A DNA stretch of 64,000 nucleotides from Methylomonas subterranea (GCF_024505185.1 NZ_JANIBJ010000025.1:1-64000), one strand, 5' to 3'. Numbered from the stretch's first letter, positions 9,403 through 18,209 are shown. The notes: generated by a model not told the origin, from the sequence alone. Numbers and translations are program-made.

Positions 9403-10281
9403 ATGCCCAGCAAAACCGTAATAAAAACCTTCTGCCGCGAACTGTTGACAAAACAGACAGCCACGCGAAAAACAGAACCGGACTTAGTCATGGACGATCC
9501 GGAAAAAGTCGCCGCCTATACTCGGGCTGGCCGAGAAGACGGTGTCATGGCCCCCGTTTACCTTTTTCACTGCGCACAAATCTGTGAAATCATTAAACCT
9601 GGAGATACGGTATTAGACCTTGGCTGCGGCCCAGCAACACAACTTGCAATGGTCGCCCGCCTGAATCCGGAAACACATTTTATCGGCATGGACTTGTCCA
9701 CCGAAATGCTCGATAAGGCACGAAACTACATAGCTCAACAACACTTATCCAACATTGAATTTCAGCAAGGCGATATCACGCACTTGTCTAATTTAGCGAA
9801 TAAGAGCATCGATGCGGTCATGAGCACAGTTGTGCTACATCACCTACCTAATCTCGACCAGCTGGAAAACACTTTTAGGGAAATCAGCCGCGTCTTAAAG
9901 CCTGACGGAGGCTTATATTTAGTAGATTTTGGGCATTTAAAATCCGAAAAATCCATTCATGATTTTGCTTACCAATACGCGGGGCGGCAAGCCGAGCTAT
10001 TTACCTTAGATTATCTGTATTCTTTGCAAGCTGCTTTTTGGCCCAAGGATTTTTATTCTCTATACCAAAAGCATTTATCACCTTTTGGAAAGTATTACCA
10101 AACTTTCATAATGCCTTATATGATGGTCGTTAAATCGCCATCCAGACGAAATATCGAGCCTGCTCTTACGAAACAATTGCGGACACTGAGATTTAGCATG
10201 CCAAAATATCACCAAACCGACTTAAAAGATTTGATATTATTTTTTAGGTTAGGGGGCTTACAGTCAAATTTCTTAAGCTAA
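9403..10281 (+). CDS. Class I SAM-dependent methyltransferase
   Basis: A 292-residue Rossmann-type methyltransferase. SAM-binding motif I is VLDLGCGPATQ (about residues 69-79), the acidic end of beta-2 is GMDLS (about 94-98), and motif II/III is visible as DAVMSTVVLHHLPN and the following LKPDGGLYLVDFG. The N-terminal segment with DDPEKVAAY is typical of small-molecule methyltransferases of the UbiE/COQ5-like group. The substrate is unknown. It is convergent with the nitroreductase-like gene, overlapping it by 4 bp, which suggests a compact gene cluster. The start at 9403 has only a weak ribosome-binding site; an ATG at 9490 is possible. Confidence 0.8.
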   Translation: MPSKTVIKTFCRELLTKQTATRKTEPDLVMDDPEKVAAYTRAGREDGVMAPVYLFHCAQICEIIKPGDTVLDLGCGPATQLAMVARLNPETHFIGMDLSTEMLDKARNYIAQQHLSNIEFQQGDITHLSNLANKSIDAVMSTVVLHHLPNLDQLENTFREISRVLKPDGGLYLVDFGHLKSEKSIHDFAYQYAGRQAELFTLDYLYSLQAAFWPKDFYSLYQKHLSPFGKYYQTFIMPYMMVVKSPSRRNIEPALTKQLRTLRFSMPKYHQTDLKDLILFFRLGGLQSNFLS

Positions 10282-11342
10282 GAATCAAATTCGACGACTT
10301 TCCTTAAAGTCTTTGTTTCCTGAGGCCGGCTAGAACCGATTCGAAATCCCACAATCAGAGTTTCTGACTTATCCATCCCCAAAAGATCAGCCAGCTTTTT
10401 TTGTGCCCGATCAATCTGACAACGATGTTTTTCGGAAAATTTATCCAAAGCATTCACTTTGGCTCGATATATCAATAATGGCAATCCAACAATGGGTTGA
10501 AACCCTAACCCCTGCCTTGCAGCCTCCAACCAAACTCGCTGCATCGCCCTGCCCGCCTGAATAAAACCATAACAGTCGGCATTTTTTACAACCAGTTGCC
10601 CAATCAATGAGACGTTTTGGCAGTTATACCAACATTTGACACCTATAATATGCGACAACCCCATATAATTGGCAAAATTGACAAACCACCAAAAGCGCAA
10701 AAAAGGGAAAAATAGCCTTTCAAAAGTATTTAAACCCAAAACGCCAACCGGCATACCATCCCGTGTTTCTAAAATTTGCTTTTTATTCCAGCGAATCTTG
10801 CTAAATAGAAAACCGTGAATATCTTTACGCTCAAATACCAATCGGTCATTTAGCGTCAGCACTTTTGCTAATTTTTTAATTGTTTTACGGTCATTTGCAA
10901 AATACGCTGAAACCCCCTCAATTGGTTTTATAGCCTCCACAAACTTCTGCAAATCCTCTACAAGCAATAAGTTATTTTGATAGTGTAACCGATTGGTCTC
11001 CCGGGCAAAAATAGCTGCATATAAGGAATTGTCGACGGGCTTCGCGGCGCCAAGCTCTATAGTAGCAACAAGATTCGCGTTATTTTGATCAGGAAATAAA
11101 TTGATTTTAACCGTGCACCCTAAATGCCCGGAAGCGATGACTATGTTCTCAATTAACGCTCCATGAGCAATATAAGAGGCTACTTGTTGGTAATTATAAT
11201 AGGAGTCATCCAGTTCTGGCCGGTTGTACAAATCTATTCGACAAAAATCATCGGAAACTTCAAATCGCCAAGGCTGAACATTATCACCAGAAGGAGCTTG
11301 CACGGCAGCTTCTAAAATTTTATTAATTAGTTGCTTATTCAT
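10278..11342 (-). CDS. Nitroreductase-family protein, similar to the C-terminal half of Rv1355c/MoeY
   Basis: A 354-residue protein of the FMN nitroreductase superfamily. The N-terminus carries the family's first conserved block (ILEAAVQAPSGDNVQPWRF, about residues 10-28), and the C-terminal half includes MQRVWLEAARQGLGFQPIVG, as in Rv1355c-type proteins. It lies 19 bp after the ThiF gene in the same direction. Together they have the domain order of the Rv1355c (MoeY) family, where an E1-like ThiF domain and a nitroreductase domain are fused. The reaction is unknown. Family assignment is fairly safe; the link to Rv1355c is from memory of domain order. Confidence 0.72.
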   Translation of the reverse strand: MNKQLINKILEAAVQAPSGDNVQPWRFEVSDDFCRIDLYNRPELDDSYYNYQQVASYIAHGALIENIVIASGHLGCTVKINLFPDQNNANLVATIELGAAKPVDNSLYAAIFARETNRLHYQNNLLLVEDLQKFVEAIKPIEGVSAYFANDRKTIKKLAKVLTLNDRLVFERKDIHGFLFSKIRWNKKQILETRDGMPVGVLGLNTFERLFFPFLRFWWFVNFANYMGLSHIIGVKCWYNCQNVSLIGQLVVKNADCYGFIQAGRAMQRVWLEAARQGLGFQPIVGLPLLIYRAKVNALDKFSEKHRCQIDRAQKKLADLLGMDKSETLIVGFRIGSSRPQETKTLRKVVEFDS

Positions 11343-11361
11343 ATAAATAATCTTTTTTTAT

Positions 11362-12234
11362 TTATTGGTCGCTCAGCATGCTCATAAACTGCTGCCTCGC
11401 CATATATACCCCTAACCGCTGAATCGGATTGCCATTACCTCTTGGCCGCCACGTTTTGATCATCTTATTGCAATAGGCATCAAACTGCATGCCCCAAGGC
11501 GCGGCAAGCACCTTGCCACGCTTCAGTAAAATCTTTAAAACTTGGGCACCGACCACGCCAGCACATAATTCACAAGCCATCGGCGTGGACGGCCCCTTAT
11601 GATGAATCAAATCGACCGCTGTTCGATCCATCAAATAACCGCGCTGCAACATTGCGGGAGACAAGCCCAATAAAAAGTGCAAAATTTTATCGGTTTCCGA
11701 TTTGCCGCTTAGTTGAAAGTATTGTTCAAAGGTCATCTTTCCCGGTAAAAAATTCAACAATGCCGTTCCCATGCCTAATGGAGCGGCAGTGACGGCCGGG
11801 ATAGCGTGCTCCGCGCAATAGGCAAACACCATTTCCCTGGCTTCAAAGGCAAAAAAATCCAGCGCATCCACATACAAATCGACACCTGTAAAAAATTCCG
11901 ACAGGTTATCGGCCGTAACACCCAACGGGAATTTTTGTATCTGTAACCCGGGGTTGATATCTTGCGCCATTTCGGCCAACACGTCGGTTTTCGGCCTACC
12001 CAAATGCGACACAGTAGCGCCGGCTTGCCGATTGAAGTTCGGCAGCTCGAATTTGTCGAAATCGGCAACATTGAAAGCGCCGATACCCAAACGGGTCAGA
12101 GTCAACAAATGACTACCACCCACCCCGCCCAGACCGGCAATGGCAATTCTTTTACTCTGTAAAATTGCCTGCTCTTCCGGGGTTACCCAGCCAATGTTGC
12201 GTGAAAACGCCTGCCGATAATCAAAGCCTGTCAT
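11362..12234 (-). CDS. ThiF/MoeB/E1-like adenylyltransferase
   Basis: A 290-residue E1-superfamily protein. The nucleotide-binding loop is IAGLGGVGGS (about residues 32-41), followed by DFDKFELPNFNRQ, which carries the conserved Asp and the Arg/Gln of the adenylylation site. A CELC pair stands near residue 230, but a second CxxC is not seen, so the usual zinc site may be incomplete. These enzymes adenylate a C-terminal carboxylate of a sulfur-carrier or ubiquitin-like protein. No such carrier protein is visible nearby. An ATG two codons earlier (12240) is possible, but GGGAG lies 7 bp before 12234. It is probably co-transcribed with the nitroreductase gene. Confidence 0.8.
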   Translation of the reverse strand: MTGFDYRQAFSRNIGWVTPEEQAILQSKRIAIAGLGGVGGSHLLTLTRLGIGAFNVADFDKFELPNFNRQAGATVSHLGRPKTDVLAEMAQDINPGLQIQKFPLGVTADNLSEFFTGVDLYVDALDFFAFEAREMVFAYCAEHAIPAVTAAPLGMGTALLNFLPGKMTFEQYFQLSGKSETDKILHFLLGLSPAMLQRGYLMDRTAVDLIHHKGPSTPMACELCAGVVGAQVLKILLKRGKVLAAPWGMQFDAYCNKMIKTWRPRGNGNPIQRLGVYMARQQFMSMLSDQ

Positions 12235-12279
12235 GCCCATACTCCCAATGGAATCCCGCTCAGGTTGTACTGTGTTCTT

Positions 12280-12288
12280 TGCTATACT
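12280..12288 (+). promoter_or_regulatory. Extended -10 promoter candidate
   Basis: TGC-TATACT forms an extended -10 element about 28 bp before the ATG at 12316. No well-spaced -35 box is seen, which is acceptable for extended -10 promoters. Confidence 0.4.
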
Positions 12289-12315
12289 GTCAACGTCATT
12301 TTACGAGTATGCGTT

Positions 12316-12714
12316 ATGAACGTCGCCTTACGATTGTACGAACAACTGACCGAAGCCGGCGAGGACTTAACCAACAAACGCGTCATTGCCGACGCGTTCG
12401 AACATCCGCAAAACCGCGAGTTGCCTACTCGGTGCCATGCTTGCACAGGCAAATTACGTGTCCGGATTGAGAATGTGCGACTGGAAGTCAAAGCCGTTGA
12501 CATCAAAATAGCCGAAATCGCGGCCGAACCGGCACGGCTGCTTGTTGGGGCCTTGATCTTGCCAACCAGTCCGATTAACGCCAACACGTTACGGGTTCCA
12601 CCCAAAATAACTTCAGTATTCTGTTCCCCCTCCCTCCGGGAGGGGGTTAGGGTGAGGGATATAACAAGGGAAGTTATTAGGGACGTAGCTCTAAAAACCG
12701 CCCATTCGATCTAA
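12316..12714 (+). CDS. Degenerate small coiled-coil protein with a repeat-derived C-terminus
   Basis: A 132-codon frame. The first part (NVALRLYEQLTEAGEDLTNK) and a later part (RIENVRLEVKAVDIKIAE) resemble short DUF1640-like coiled-coil proteins. The middle (residues about 36-50) does not fit the pattern and looks like a locally shifted frame. The expected C-terminal membrane helix is degraded (LVGALILPTSPINANTL). The last 40 residues are translated from a MITE-like repeat (12593-12683). The gene is therefore probably no longer functional although still open. Function unknown. Confidence 0.4.
   Translation: MNVALRLYEQLTEAGEDLTNKRVIADAFEHPQNRELPTRCHACTGKLRVRIENVRLEVKAVDIKIAEIAAEPARLLVGALILPTSPINANTLRVPPKITSVFCSPSLREGVRVRDITREVIRDVALKTAHSI
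12593..12683 (-). repeat. MITE-like palindromic repeat, copy A
   Basis: A ~91-bp element with inverted ends (ATAACTTC / GAAGTTAT) and a central palindrome around CCCTCCGGGAGGG. It is in inverse orientation to copies B (19142) and C (39417). Its outer arms (GGTTCC...) are more degraded than in the other copies. It forms the 3' part of the degenerate gene at 12316. Confidence 0.8.
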
Positions 12715-12732
12715 CGCTACCGCACCTCCGTC

Positions 12733-13869
12733 ATGAATTCAGTTGCCATACCGGTAGCCACCCAAATGCTGTTTCATAATCGTCCGCGCTTCATCATGAC
12801 GGTTGTGGGTATCGCCATTGCGTTCTTTCTGGCCGCGGCACAAATCGGCCTGCTGGTGGGCTGGATCAACACCAACAGTGCCATCATCAAGCACGCCGGA
12901 GTCGACATATGGGTGATGGCGCAGGAAACGCGCACTCTGGATTACGGCACCGCCATTCCTCGCCACCGCATTCAACAAGTCAGTAGCGTACAGGGTGTCG
13001 CCTGGGCGGAAGGCATGTTGGTCGGCTGGGTCAATTGGCAACATCCTGAAGGAAAACATATCACCGTTGAAGTGATCGGTCTGGACAAGGCTAACGCGGG
13101 CGGCCCTTGGCTGATGCCCGAGGGCAACATCAGCTCGATTCATTTACCCCAAACCGTTGTGGTGGACGAATTATCCAAACAAACCCTGGGCGTCCGGCAA
13201 ATTGGCGATGAAGCGGAAATGGAAGGCCGGCGGGTGATAATCGGCGGTTTTTCGCGCGGTGTTCGCACATTTACCGCTTCCCCCTTTGTTTTTACATCCA
13301 TCGATAACGCCCTGGATTATGTGGCTTATTATCAGGATGACGAAATATCCTATGTGCTGGTCAGAATCGATCCAGGTGCCGACGTTATGCAAGTCCGCGA
13401 TCGCATTGCCCGGGAAGTATCGCATGTCGAGGTTTTGACCACCGCCGAATTCGCCGAACGCTCGGTCAAATATTGGATGCTGGAAACGGGAGTCGGCATT
13501 ACTGTGATCATTACCGCCGCATTGGGCTTGCTGGTTGGCGCCGTCATCATGAGTCAGACGCTGTTTGCCATCACTCAGGACCATATAGCCAATTACGCCA
13601 CCCTGTTGGCCTTGGGCTTTCATCAGAAAACCCTACGCCAAATCGTGCTAACCCAAAGCTTGAGTCTTGGCGGGCTGGGCATCGTCGTTGGTTCGGTGTT
13701 GTTTTTCATAGCCTGTAATGCATCGGCGACCACACCCATACCACTCGAAACCACACCCATGGTATCCACAAGCCTGATCCTGTTCTCCCTATTATGCTGT
13801 ATCGCCTCGTCCTGGTTTTCGATTCGCGCCATATTTAAACTGGACCCGGTGATGGTGTTTCACGGATGA
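12733..13869 (+). CDS. ABC exporter permease, DevC-like (FtsX/MacB-type)
   Basis: A 378-residue inner-membrane permease. It has one N-terminal membrane helix (about 20-45), a large periplasmic domain (about 50-240), and three C-terminal helices (about 255-275, 305-330, 345-365). This is the FtsX/DevC arrangement. It is the first gene of a three-gene unit: its stop overlaps the ATPase start (ATGA), and an HlyD-like adaptor follows. DevBCA exporters move glycolipids or other amphiphiles together with TolC in cyanobacteria. The substrate here is unknown, though the sugar-transferase and PEP-CTERM genes nearby make a surface compound plausible. Confidence 0.83.
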   Translation: MNSVAIPVATQMLFHNRPRFIMTVVGIAIAFFLAAAQIGLLVGWINTNSAIIKHAGVDIWVMAQETRTLDYGTAIPRHRIQQVSSVQGVAWAEGMLVGWVNWQHPEGKHITVEVIGLDKANAGGPWLMPEGNISSIHLPQTVVVDELSKQTLGVRQIGDEAEMEGRRVIIGGFSRGVRTFTASPFVFTSIDNALDYVAYYQDDEISYVLVRIDPGADVMQVRDRIAREVSHVEVLTTAEFAERSVKYWMLETGVGITVIITAALGLLVGAVIMSQTLFAITQDHIANYATLLALGFHQKTLRQIVLTQSLSLGGLGIVVGSVLFFIACNASATTPIPLETTPMVSTSLILFSLLCCIASSWFSIRAIFKLDPVMVFHG

Positions 13870-14585
13870 AAAGCGTTATGGCCTGCCAAGGCATCAGCAA
13901 GAGCTACGGCGCCGGGGACATTCTCGAGCGCGTTTTAAAAAGGGTGGATTTGGAGCTTTTTGAAGGGCAGGCGTCGGTATTGGTCGGCCCCTCGGGCTCC
14001 GGGAAAACCACGCTGTTGTCGATTCTGGGTTGCTTATTAGCACCCAGCGAAGGTCAATTATTGATTGCGGATCAAACTGTAAATTTTTCCGACAAGAGCA
14101 GCCTGACCGAAGTCAGACGAAAAAAACTGGGCTTTATCTTTCAGCATGCCCAGTTACTGCCTTTTTTGACCATAGAGGAAAATCTGGCGATAGTGGGCCG
14201 CAACGCCGGCATGGAGGATATGGACATCAAACAGCGCCTGGATGGCTTGCTACAACGTCTCGAATTAAAGGTCATGCGCTATAAATACCCGGCGCAACTG
14301 AGCGGCGGCCAGCGTCAACGGGTCGCCATCGCCAGAGCCCTGTTGCATCGCCCGTCCATAGTACTGGCGGACGAACCCACGGCGGCCTTGGACTGGAACA
14401 CCGGCAAAACCGTGGTTGAGCTGTTACTGGAGCAGGCCCGTCTGGAAAAAGCGGTGCTGGTGGTAGTGACCCACGACACGCGCATGCTGCCCCTGTTCGA
14501 CCGCATCCTGACGATTGCCGACGGCCTGCTATCCGAGCAGCGACAGACAGCGGCGGTTGAAAATACCTTCTATACTCAGCCTTAA
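13866..14585 (+). CDS. ABC transporter ATP-binding protein, DevA-like
   Basis: A 239-residue LolD/MacB-type ATPase. It carries Walker A GPSGSGKTT (residues 41-49), Q-loop FIFQHAQLL, signature LSGGQRQRVAIARALL (about 140-155), Walker B VLADEPTAALD and the H-loop VVVTHD. The start overlaps the permease stop by 4 bp, indicating translational coupling. It energises the DevC-like permease and, with the downstream adaptor, an export path across the envelope. Confidence 0.9.
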   Translation: MKSVMACQGISKSYGAGDILERVLKRVDLELFEGQASVLVGPSGSGKTTLLSILGCLLAPSEGQLLIADQTVNFSDKSSLTEVRRKKLGFIFQHAQLLPFLTIEENLAIVGRNAGMEDMDIKQRLDGLLQRLELKVMRYKYPAQLSGGQRQRVAIARALLHRPSIVLADEPTAALDWNTGKTVVELLLEQARLEKAVLVVVTHDTRMLPLFDRILTIADGLLSEQRQTAAVENTFYTQP

Positions 14586-14609
14586 CCCATCATTTGTCCG
14601 GATATTAAG

Positions 14610-15584
14610 ATGCTACGCCTCGCTTACCTGTTTGTTTCATCGCTCATGCTTGCTTCCACCGCGGCTGCGGAACCACGCTGGATTCAGGGCATTGGTTATG
14701 TGGAGCCCACCAGCGAAATCCGCAGACTGGCATTCAAACATCCCGGTATCCTGGGCGAATACCACGTGCAACTGGGTCAGCAGGTCAAGGCCGGCGACAT
14801 TCTTGCCGCGCAACAAAATCGCGAAGAGCAAACCGCGGTTGCGGTGGCGGAAAGCCAATTGCTGGCGGCACGAGCGGAATTGGAAAAAGTTTTGGCGGGT
14901 GTCAATCCCTATGAAATCGAAGCCAAAAAACACGCTCAACACTTCTCCAGCCTGGATGCCGAATATGCCCGCCGCAAACTGGATCGCATAGAACACTTGC
15001 GGAATAATAAATACGCCTCCGAAGATGAGCGCGATTTAGCGGAAACCAGTGCCAAACTCAAGCAGGCGGAAAGCCGGCGCTTAAACGCGGAAACGCGCTA
15101 TTTGACGCATTTCGTGCGTGACGTCGACAAACAAGTGGCGCAAACCCAGGTTTCCGTTGCGGAAGCGCAACTACAGTCAGCCCAACGCCGCCTGGCGGAA
15201 ACCTACCTGACCGCGCCCATAGACGGCACGGTTTTGGAGACCATTCTGCGGGTTGGAGAATCGACATTTTCGGTGGGCAGTCCCGAGCCGGCCGTATTGC
15301 TGGGCAACATGGACCAATTGCGCGTCAGGGCCGAAATCGACGAAAATTACGCCTTGGCGCTAAAAGCAGGTCAAAAAGCGATTATCTTCGGCAGGGGGTT
15401 GGGTGACAGGGAAATACCCGCCCATGTCAGTCTGGTCAAGCAAATCATGGGGAAAAAAACCGTTTTTGCCAAGACGGCAACCGAGCGCAAGGATATAGAC
15501 GTAATTCAGATCTTTGTGGAACCGGATAGTGCGATCCAGGTTCCGGTCGGTCTGGAAGTCAACGTCAAAGTTGCGATCAATTGA
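14610..15584 (+). CDS. HlyD-family membrane fusion protein, DevB-like
   Basis: A 324-residue periplasmic adaptor. It has a signal peptide (LAYLFVSSLMLASTAAA, cleaved near residue 20), a biotinyl-lipoyl half-motif (PGILGEYHVQLGQQVKAGDILA), a long alpha-helical hairpin rich in Glu/Ala/Lys (about 70-185), and a second lipoyl half-motif (TAPIDGTVLETILRVGES). It would bridge the DevC-like permease to a TolC channel. It ends at 15584, immediately next to the convergent sugar-transferase stop, and starts 24 bp after the ATPase. Confidence 0.85.
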   Translation: MLRLAYLFVSSLMLASTAAAEPRWIQGIGYVEPTSEIRRLAFKHPGILGEYHVQLGQQVKAGDILAAQQNREEQTAVAVAESQLLAARAELEKVLAGVNPYEIEAKKHAQHFSSLDAEYARRKLDRIEHLRNNKYASEDERDLAETSAKLKQAESRRLNAETRYLTHFVRDVDKQVAQTQVSVAEAQLQSAQRRLAETYLTAPIDGTVLETILRVGESTFSVGSPEPAVLLGNMDQLRVRAEIDENYALALKAGQKAIIFGRGLGDREIPAHVSLVKQIMGKKTVFAKTATERKDIDVIQIFVEPDSAIQVPVGLEVNVKVAIN

Positions 15585-16973
15585 TCAGCGGGCGCCCTTG
15601 CCCCACAGCACCACTTCCACCGTGCTCATCATGATGGTCAAATCCAGGAACAGGCTGTAGTTTTTAACGTAATACAAATCGTATTCCAACTTATGCCAAG
15701 TATCCTGCTCGCTGGCGCCATAGGGATAGCACAACTGCGCCCAGCCGGTAATGCCGGGCTTCACCCTATGCCGTTCGGCGTAATAGGGTATGGTTTTCAC
15801 AAAGCCTTCCACAAACTCAGGCCGCTCCGGGCGCGGCCCGACGAAACTCATGTCCCCTTTAAACACATTGAACAATTGCGGCAGTTCATCGATTCTGACT
15901 TTGCGGATGAATTTACCGACCCGCGTCACCCGATTGTCGGCCGCACTGGCGAATTGCGCGCCGTTCTTTTCCGCATCCACCCGCATGCTGCGAAATTTAA
16001 TCACTTCAAAGGGTTTGTTACGGTAACCCACACGGGTCTGCCGATATAACACCGGGGCGCCAAAGCCGCTCTCCACGCTGATAGCCAGGGCGGTTATCAG
16101 CATCAACCACCAGCTCACACTCAACAACAGCAAGCTGGCAGTGACATCGAAACACCGTTTGACCACCGGACGCATGCCGTTGTTGACGAAGCCGTCGGAA
16201 AACACCAACCAACTCGGACTCAAGGCATCCAAAAACACCAAACGCTGTTCCCTTTCGTAAAATGTTTGTAAATCCATCACGATCACGCCCGACATTTTGA
16301 TATCCAGCAACTCGTCAACCGGCAGCCGTTTACGCCTGTCATCCACCGCAATAACGATTTCATCCACTTTATGTTGTTTGACGACATCGGCCAAGGTCAG
16401 GTCATCGCCAAGTCTGATGGGGTCGACAACAGCGACCACGTCCTCATCCAACGTGATATAGCCCACTATCTCGAAACCGCGATAGACAAAACTGGAATTG
16501 ACCACTTCCAGTTGTACGGCTTTTTCCCCGCTGCCAATCACCAACACCTTGCGTTTTAAGTTTTCCAGATTGATAAAGCGATAGAAGATGTACCGGGTCA
16601 ATAAAATACCGATAAAGGAAAATATGATGGCGGAAACCAAAACACTGCGCGCCAGCATCAATTCGGGAACGATGTAGTAAATCAAGACCAGCGAGAATAT
16701 CGCCACTACAAAACTGTAATTGATTCTTTCCAGCAGATTGTATTCTTCCCTGTCCAGGGTTTTCCGATACAAGCCAATCGACGAGCAACATAGCGTAAAA
16801 ACAACCGAATACACCAACGAAGCCCAAATCATATCTTCCCTGGAATACCACGAGGAAGTGTACAAAAACCTGACGGCGGCCCCCCAATGCATGGCCAGAT
16901 AAAACACAAACCATTCCACCAGCATTAACCATAGATAGGCTGTAGAAATATAATGCCGAAAAATTCTTATCAT
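15585..16973 (-). CDS. Polyprenyl-phosphate sugar-1-phosphate transferase, PEP-CTERM-associated type (EpsB-like)
   Basis: A 462-residue membrane enzyme that loads the first sugar phosphate onto undecaprenyl phosphate in exopolysaccharide synthesis. Four N-terminal membrane helices (about 10-135) are followed by a CoA-binding-like Rossmann region (KVLVIGSGEKA). Another helix stands near 280, and a C-terminal bacterial sugar transferase domain has KFRSMRVDAEKNG, RKVRIDELPQLFNVFKGDMS, VGPRPERPEF and RHRVKPGITGWAQ. The features fit the TIGR03013 family named for its association with exosortase/PEP-CTERM loci, consistent with the PEP-CTERM proteins at 8235 and 26487. Confidence 0.9.
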   Translation of the reverse strand: MIRIFRHYISTAYLWLMLVEWFVFYLAMHWGAAVRFLYTSSWYSREDMIWASLVYSVVFTLCCSSIGLYRKTLDREEYNLLERINYSFVVAIFSLVLIYYIVPELMLARSVLVSAIIFSFIGILLTRYIFYRFINLENLKRKVLVIGSGEKAVQLEVVNSSFVYRGFEIVGYITLDEDVVAVVDPIRLGDDLTLADVVKQHKVDEIVIAVDDRRKRLPVDELLDIKMSGVIVMDLQTFYEREQRLVFLDALSPSWLVFSDGFVNNGMRPVVKRCFDVTASLLLLSVSWWLMLITALAISVESGFGAPVLYRQTRVGYRNKPFEVIKFRSMRVDAEKNGAQFASAADNRVTRVGKFIRKVRIDELPQLFNVFKGDMSFVGPRPERPEFVEGFVKTIPYYAERHRVKPGITGWAQLCYPYGASEQDTWHKLEYDLYYVKNYSLFLDLTIMMSTVEVVLWGKGAR

Positions 16974-17006
16974 GCCGGAGTTCCCGTCTCAGTCCGCGTG
17001 GATGTT

Positions 17007-17780
17007 TTATTGAAGAGTTTTCTGATTCAAAAGCTGCTTGATATGTGCGGAGGGTATCGCATAGGAAATCCCGCTGGGGTTGCTGAGCGCATTCTCCTTG
17101 CTGCCTTGCACAAAGACTTTATTGATGATCCCCATCACTTTTCCGCTGTCTATGTCATACAAGGGGCTGCCGCTGTTACCCGGATAAGCCGTGGCATCCA
17201 ATTGAAACACGTCATAAGGGGTTTCCAATTTTTTTAACATGCCGGCATTTAATTGTCGGCTGGCCAGCACTGGAATCGCATTGGGCGATATGGCGGACAC
17301 AATGCAGCGGTGCGTGACGGGGTATAAACCCAATACCATACCGATCGGATATCCGGTAAAGGCAAACAATTCGCCCTCCCTGACTTGGCTGGAATCACCG
17401 ATTTCCAGCACCGGTAATTTGCCTTCCTGCAAACGTAACAGGGCTAAATCGTGTTCCTGATCGCTTACCGCCAGATCCGCCAACACCATGTGCTCGTTCC
17501 TATCCTGGCGATAAAATACGGCAAAACGTTCCAGGTGGTCCACATCCAGTTCCTTGGCAATCACATGCGCATTGGTCACTATTTGGCGCCCATCACCCAC
17601 GGCAAAGCCCGTCCCCAAAAAAACCGCGCGGGGATTTCGGGTCGGCATGAAGGTGCCCACCGCCACGATGGAGGGCTTGATATGCGGCACCACATCGGGC
17701 AAATTACCCTCGCCCCCCCAAACAGGTATATTGAACCCAATTGATATCCAGACTAAAAACAGTTTGTGGAGAGTTTTCAT
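17007..17780 (-). CDS. Trypsin-like serine protease (S1C type)
   Basis: A 257-residue exported protease with a signal peptide (about 1-22). The catalytic triad is visible: His72 in VTNAHV, Asp111 in EHDLALL and Ser203 in YPGNSGSP. No PDZ domain follows, so it is shorter than DegP-type proteases. It lies 33 bp upstream of the sugar-transferase gene in the same direction and may share its transcript. Targets are unknown; processing of surface proteins or polysaccharide machinery is a guess from context. Confidence 0.82.
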   Translation of the reverse strand: MKTLHKLFLVWISIGFNIPVWGGEGNLPDVVPHIKPSIVAVGTFMPTRNPRAVFLGTGFAVGDGRQIVTNAHVIAKELDVDHLERFAVFYRQDRNEHMVLADLAVSDQEHDLALLRLQEGKLPVLEIGDSSQVREGELFAFTGYPIGMVLGLYPVTHRCIVSAISPNAIPVLASRQLNAGMLKKLETPYDVFQLDATAYPGNSGSPLYDIDSGKVMGIINKVFVQGSKENALSNPSGISYAIPSAHIKQLLNQKTLQ

Positions 17781-17789
17781 TTTTCCCGT

Positions 17790-18209
17790 CGCTTACCGGT
17801 TTTCAATGTCATTATTCGGCCGCAAGTTCGCTCCGGCGGAAGAAAGAGCCCATGGGCGGCCGTTTGCCATGCCGAAGATATAATCGCCATTTTCGCCGTC
17901 GGCTCCATCTCGGAACAAGAACTGGTATCTACAATGCCGCCACCGGACACCAGTATAGGCAAACCGTGCGGTCTTGCCAGTTTTGCGGCATGGCGAACGT
18001 GGAAATATACCCGTGGACCGACACCGGCGAGGGGTATGGCGAGCGAGTTTCGCGCCCCATACCGCCACCTGGACTTGCGTTTTAAAAGACTCGTTTGGTC
18101 TGCATACGACACCCTCCAATCGCGGAAACCGCCCCCAATTACGCGCCCAAGACATCACCACAACAATTAAACTCGGCACTATCAAAGCCGCTAAACTGAA
18201 TTTTGCCAT
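17790..18209 (-). pseudogene. Frameshifted YdcF/SanA-like (DUF218) gene
   Basis: The ATG at 18209 opens a frame with an N-terminal hydrophobic segment (LAALIVPSLIVVVMSWA) and a fragment VAVWGAKLARHTP. The adjacent frame then continues GPRVYFHVRHAAKLARPHG and LPILVSGGG, which is the classic DUF218/YdcF motif (tyrosine/arginine helix then LPILVSGG). A Glu-Pro-Thr-Ala-Lys-Met segment follows where the family has a SEAE-type motif. The halves are in different frames, so the gene is broken. The 494-bp gap between the S1 protease and the next gene is mostly this remnant. Confidence 0.5.

Noticed and set aside
17793-18209. Intact 138-codon hypothetical gene
   Set aside because: The frame is open, but the DUF218 motif continues in the neighbouring frame, so it is better explained as a frameshifted gene.
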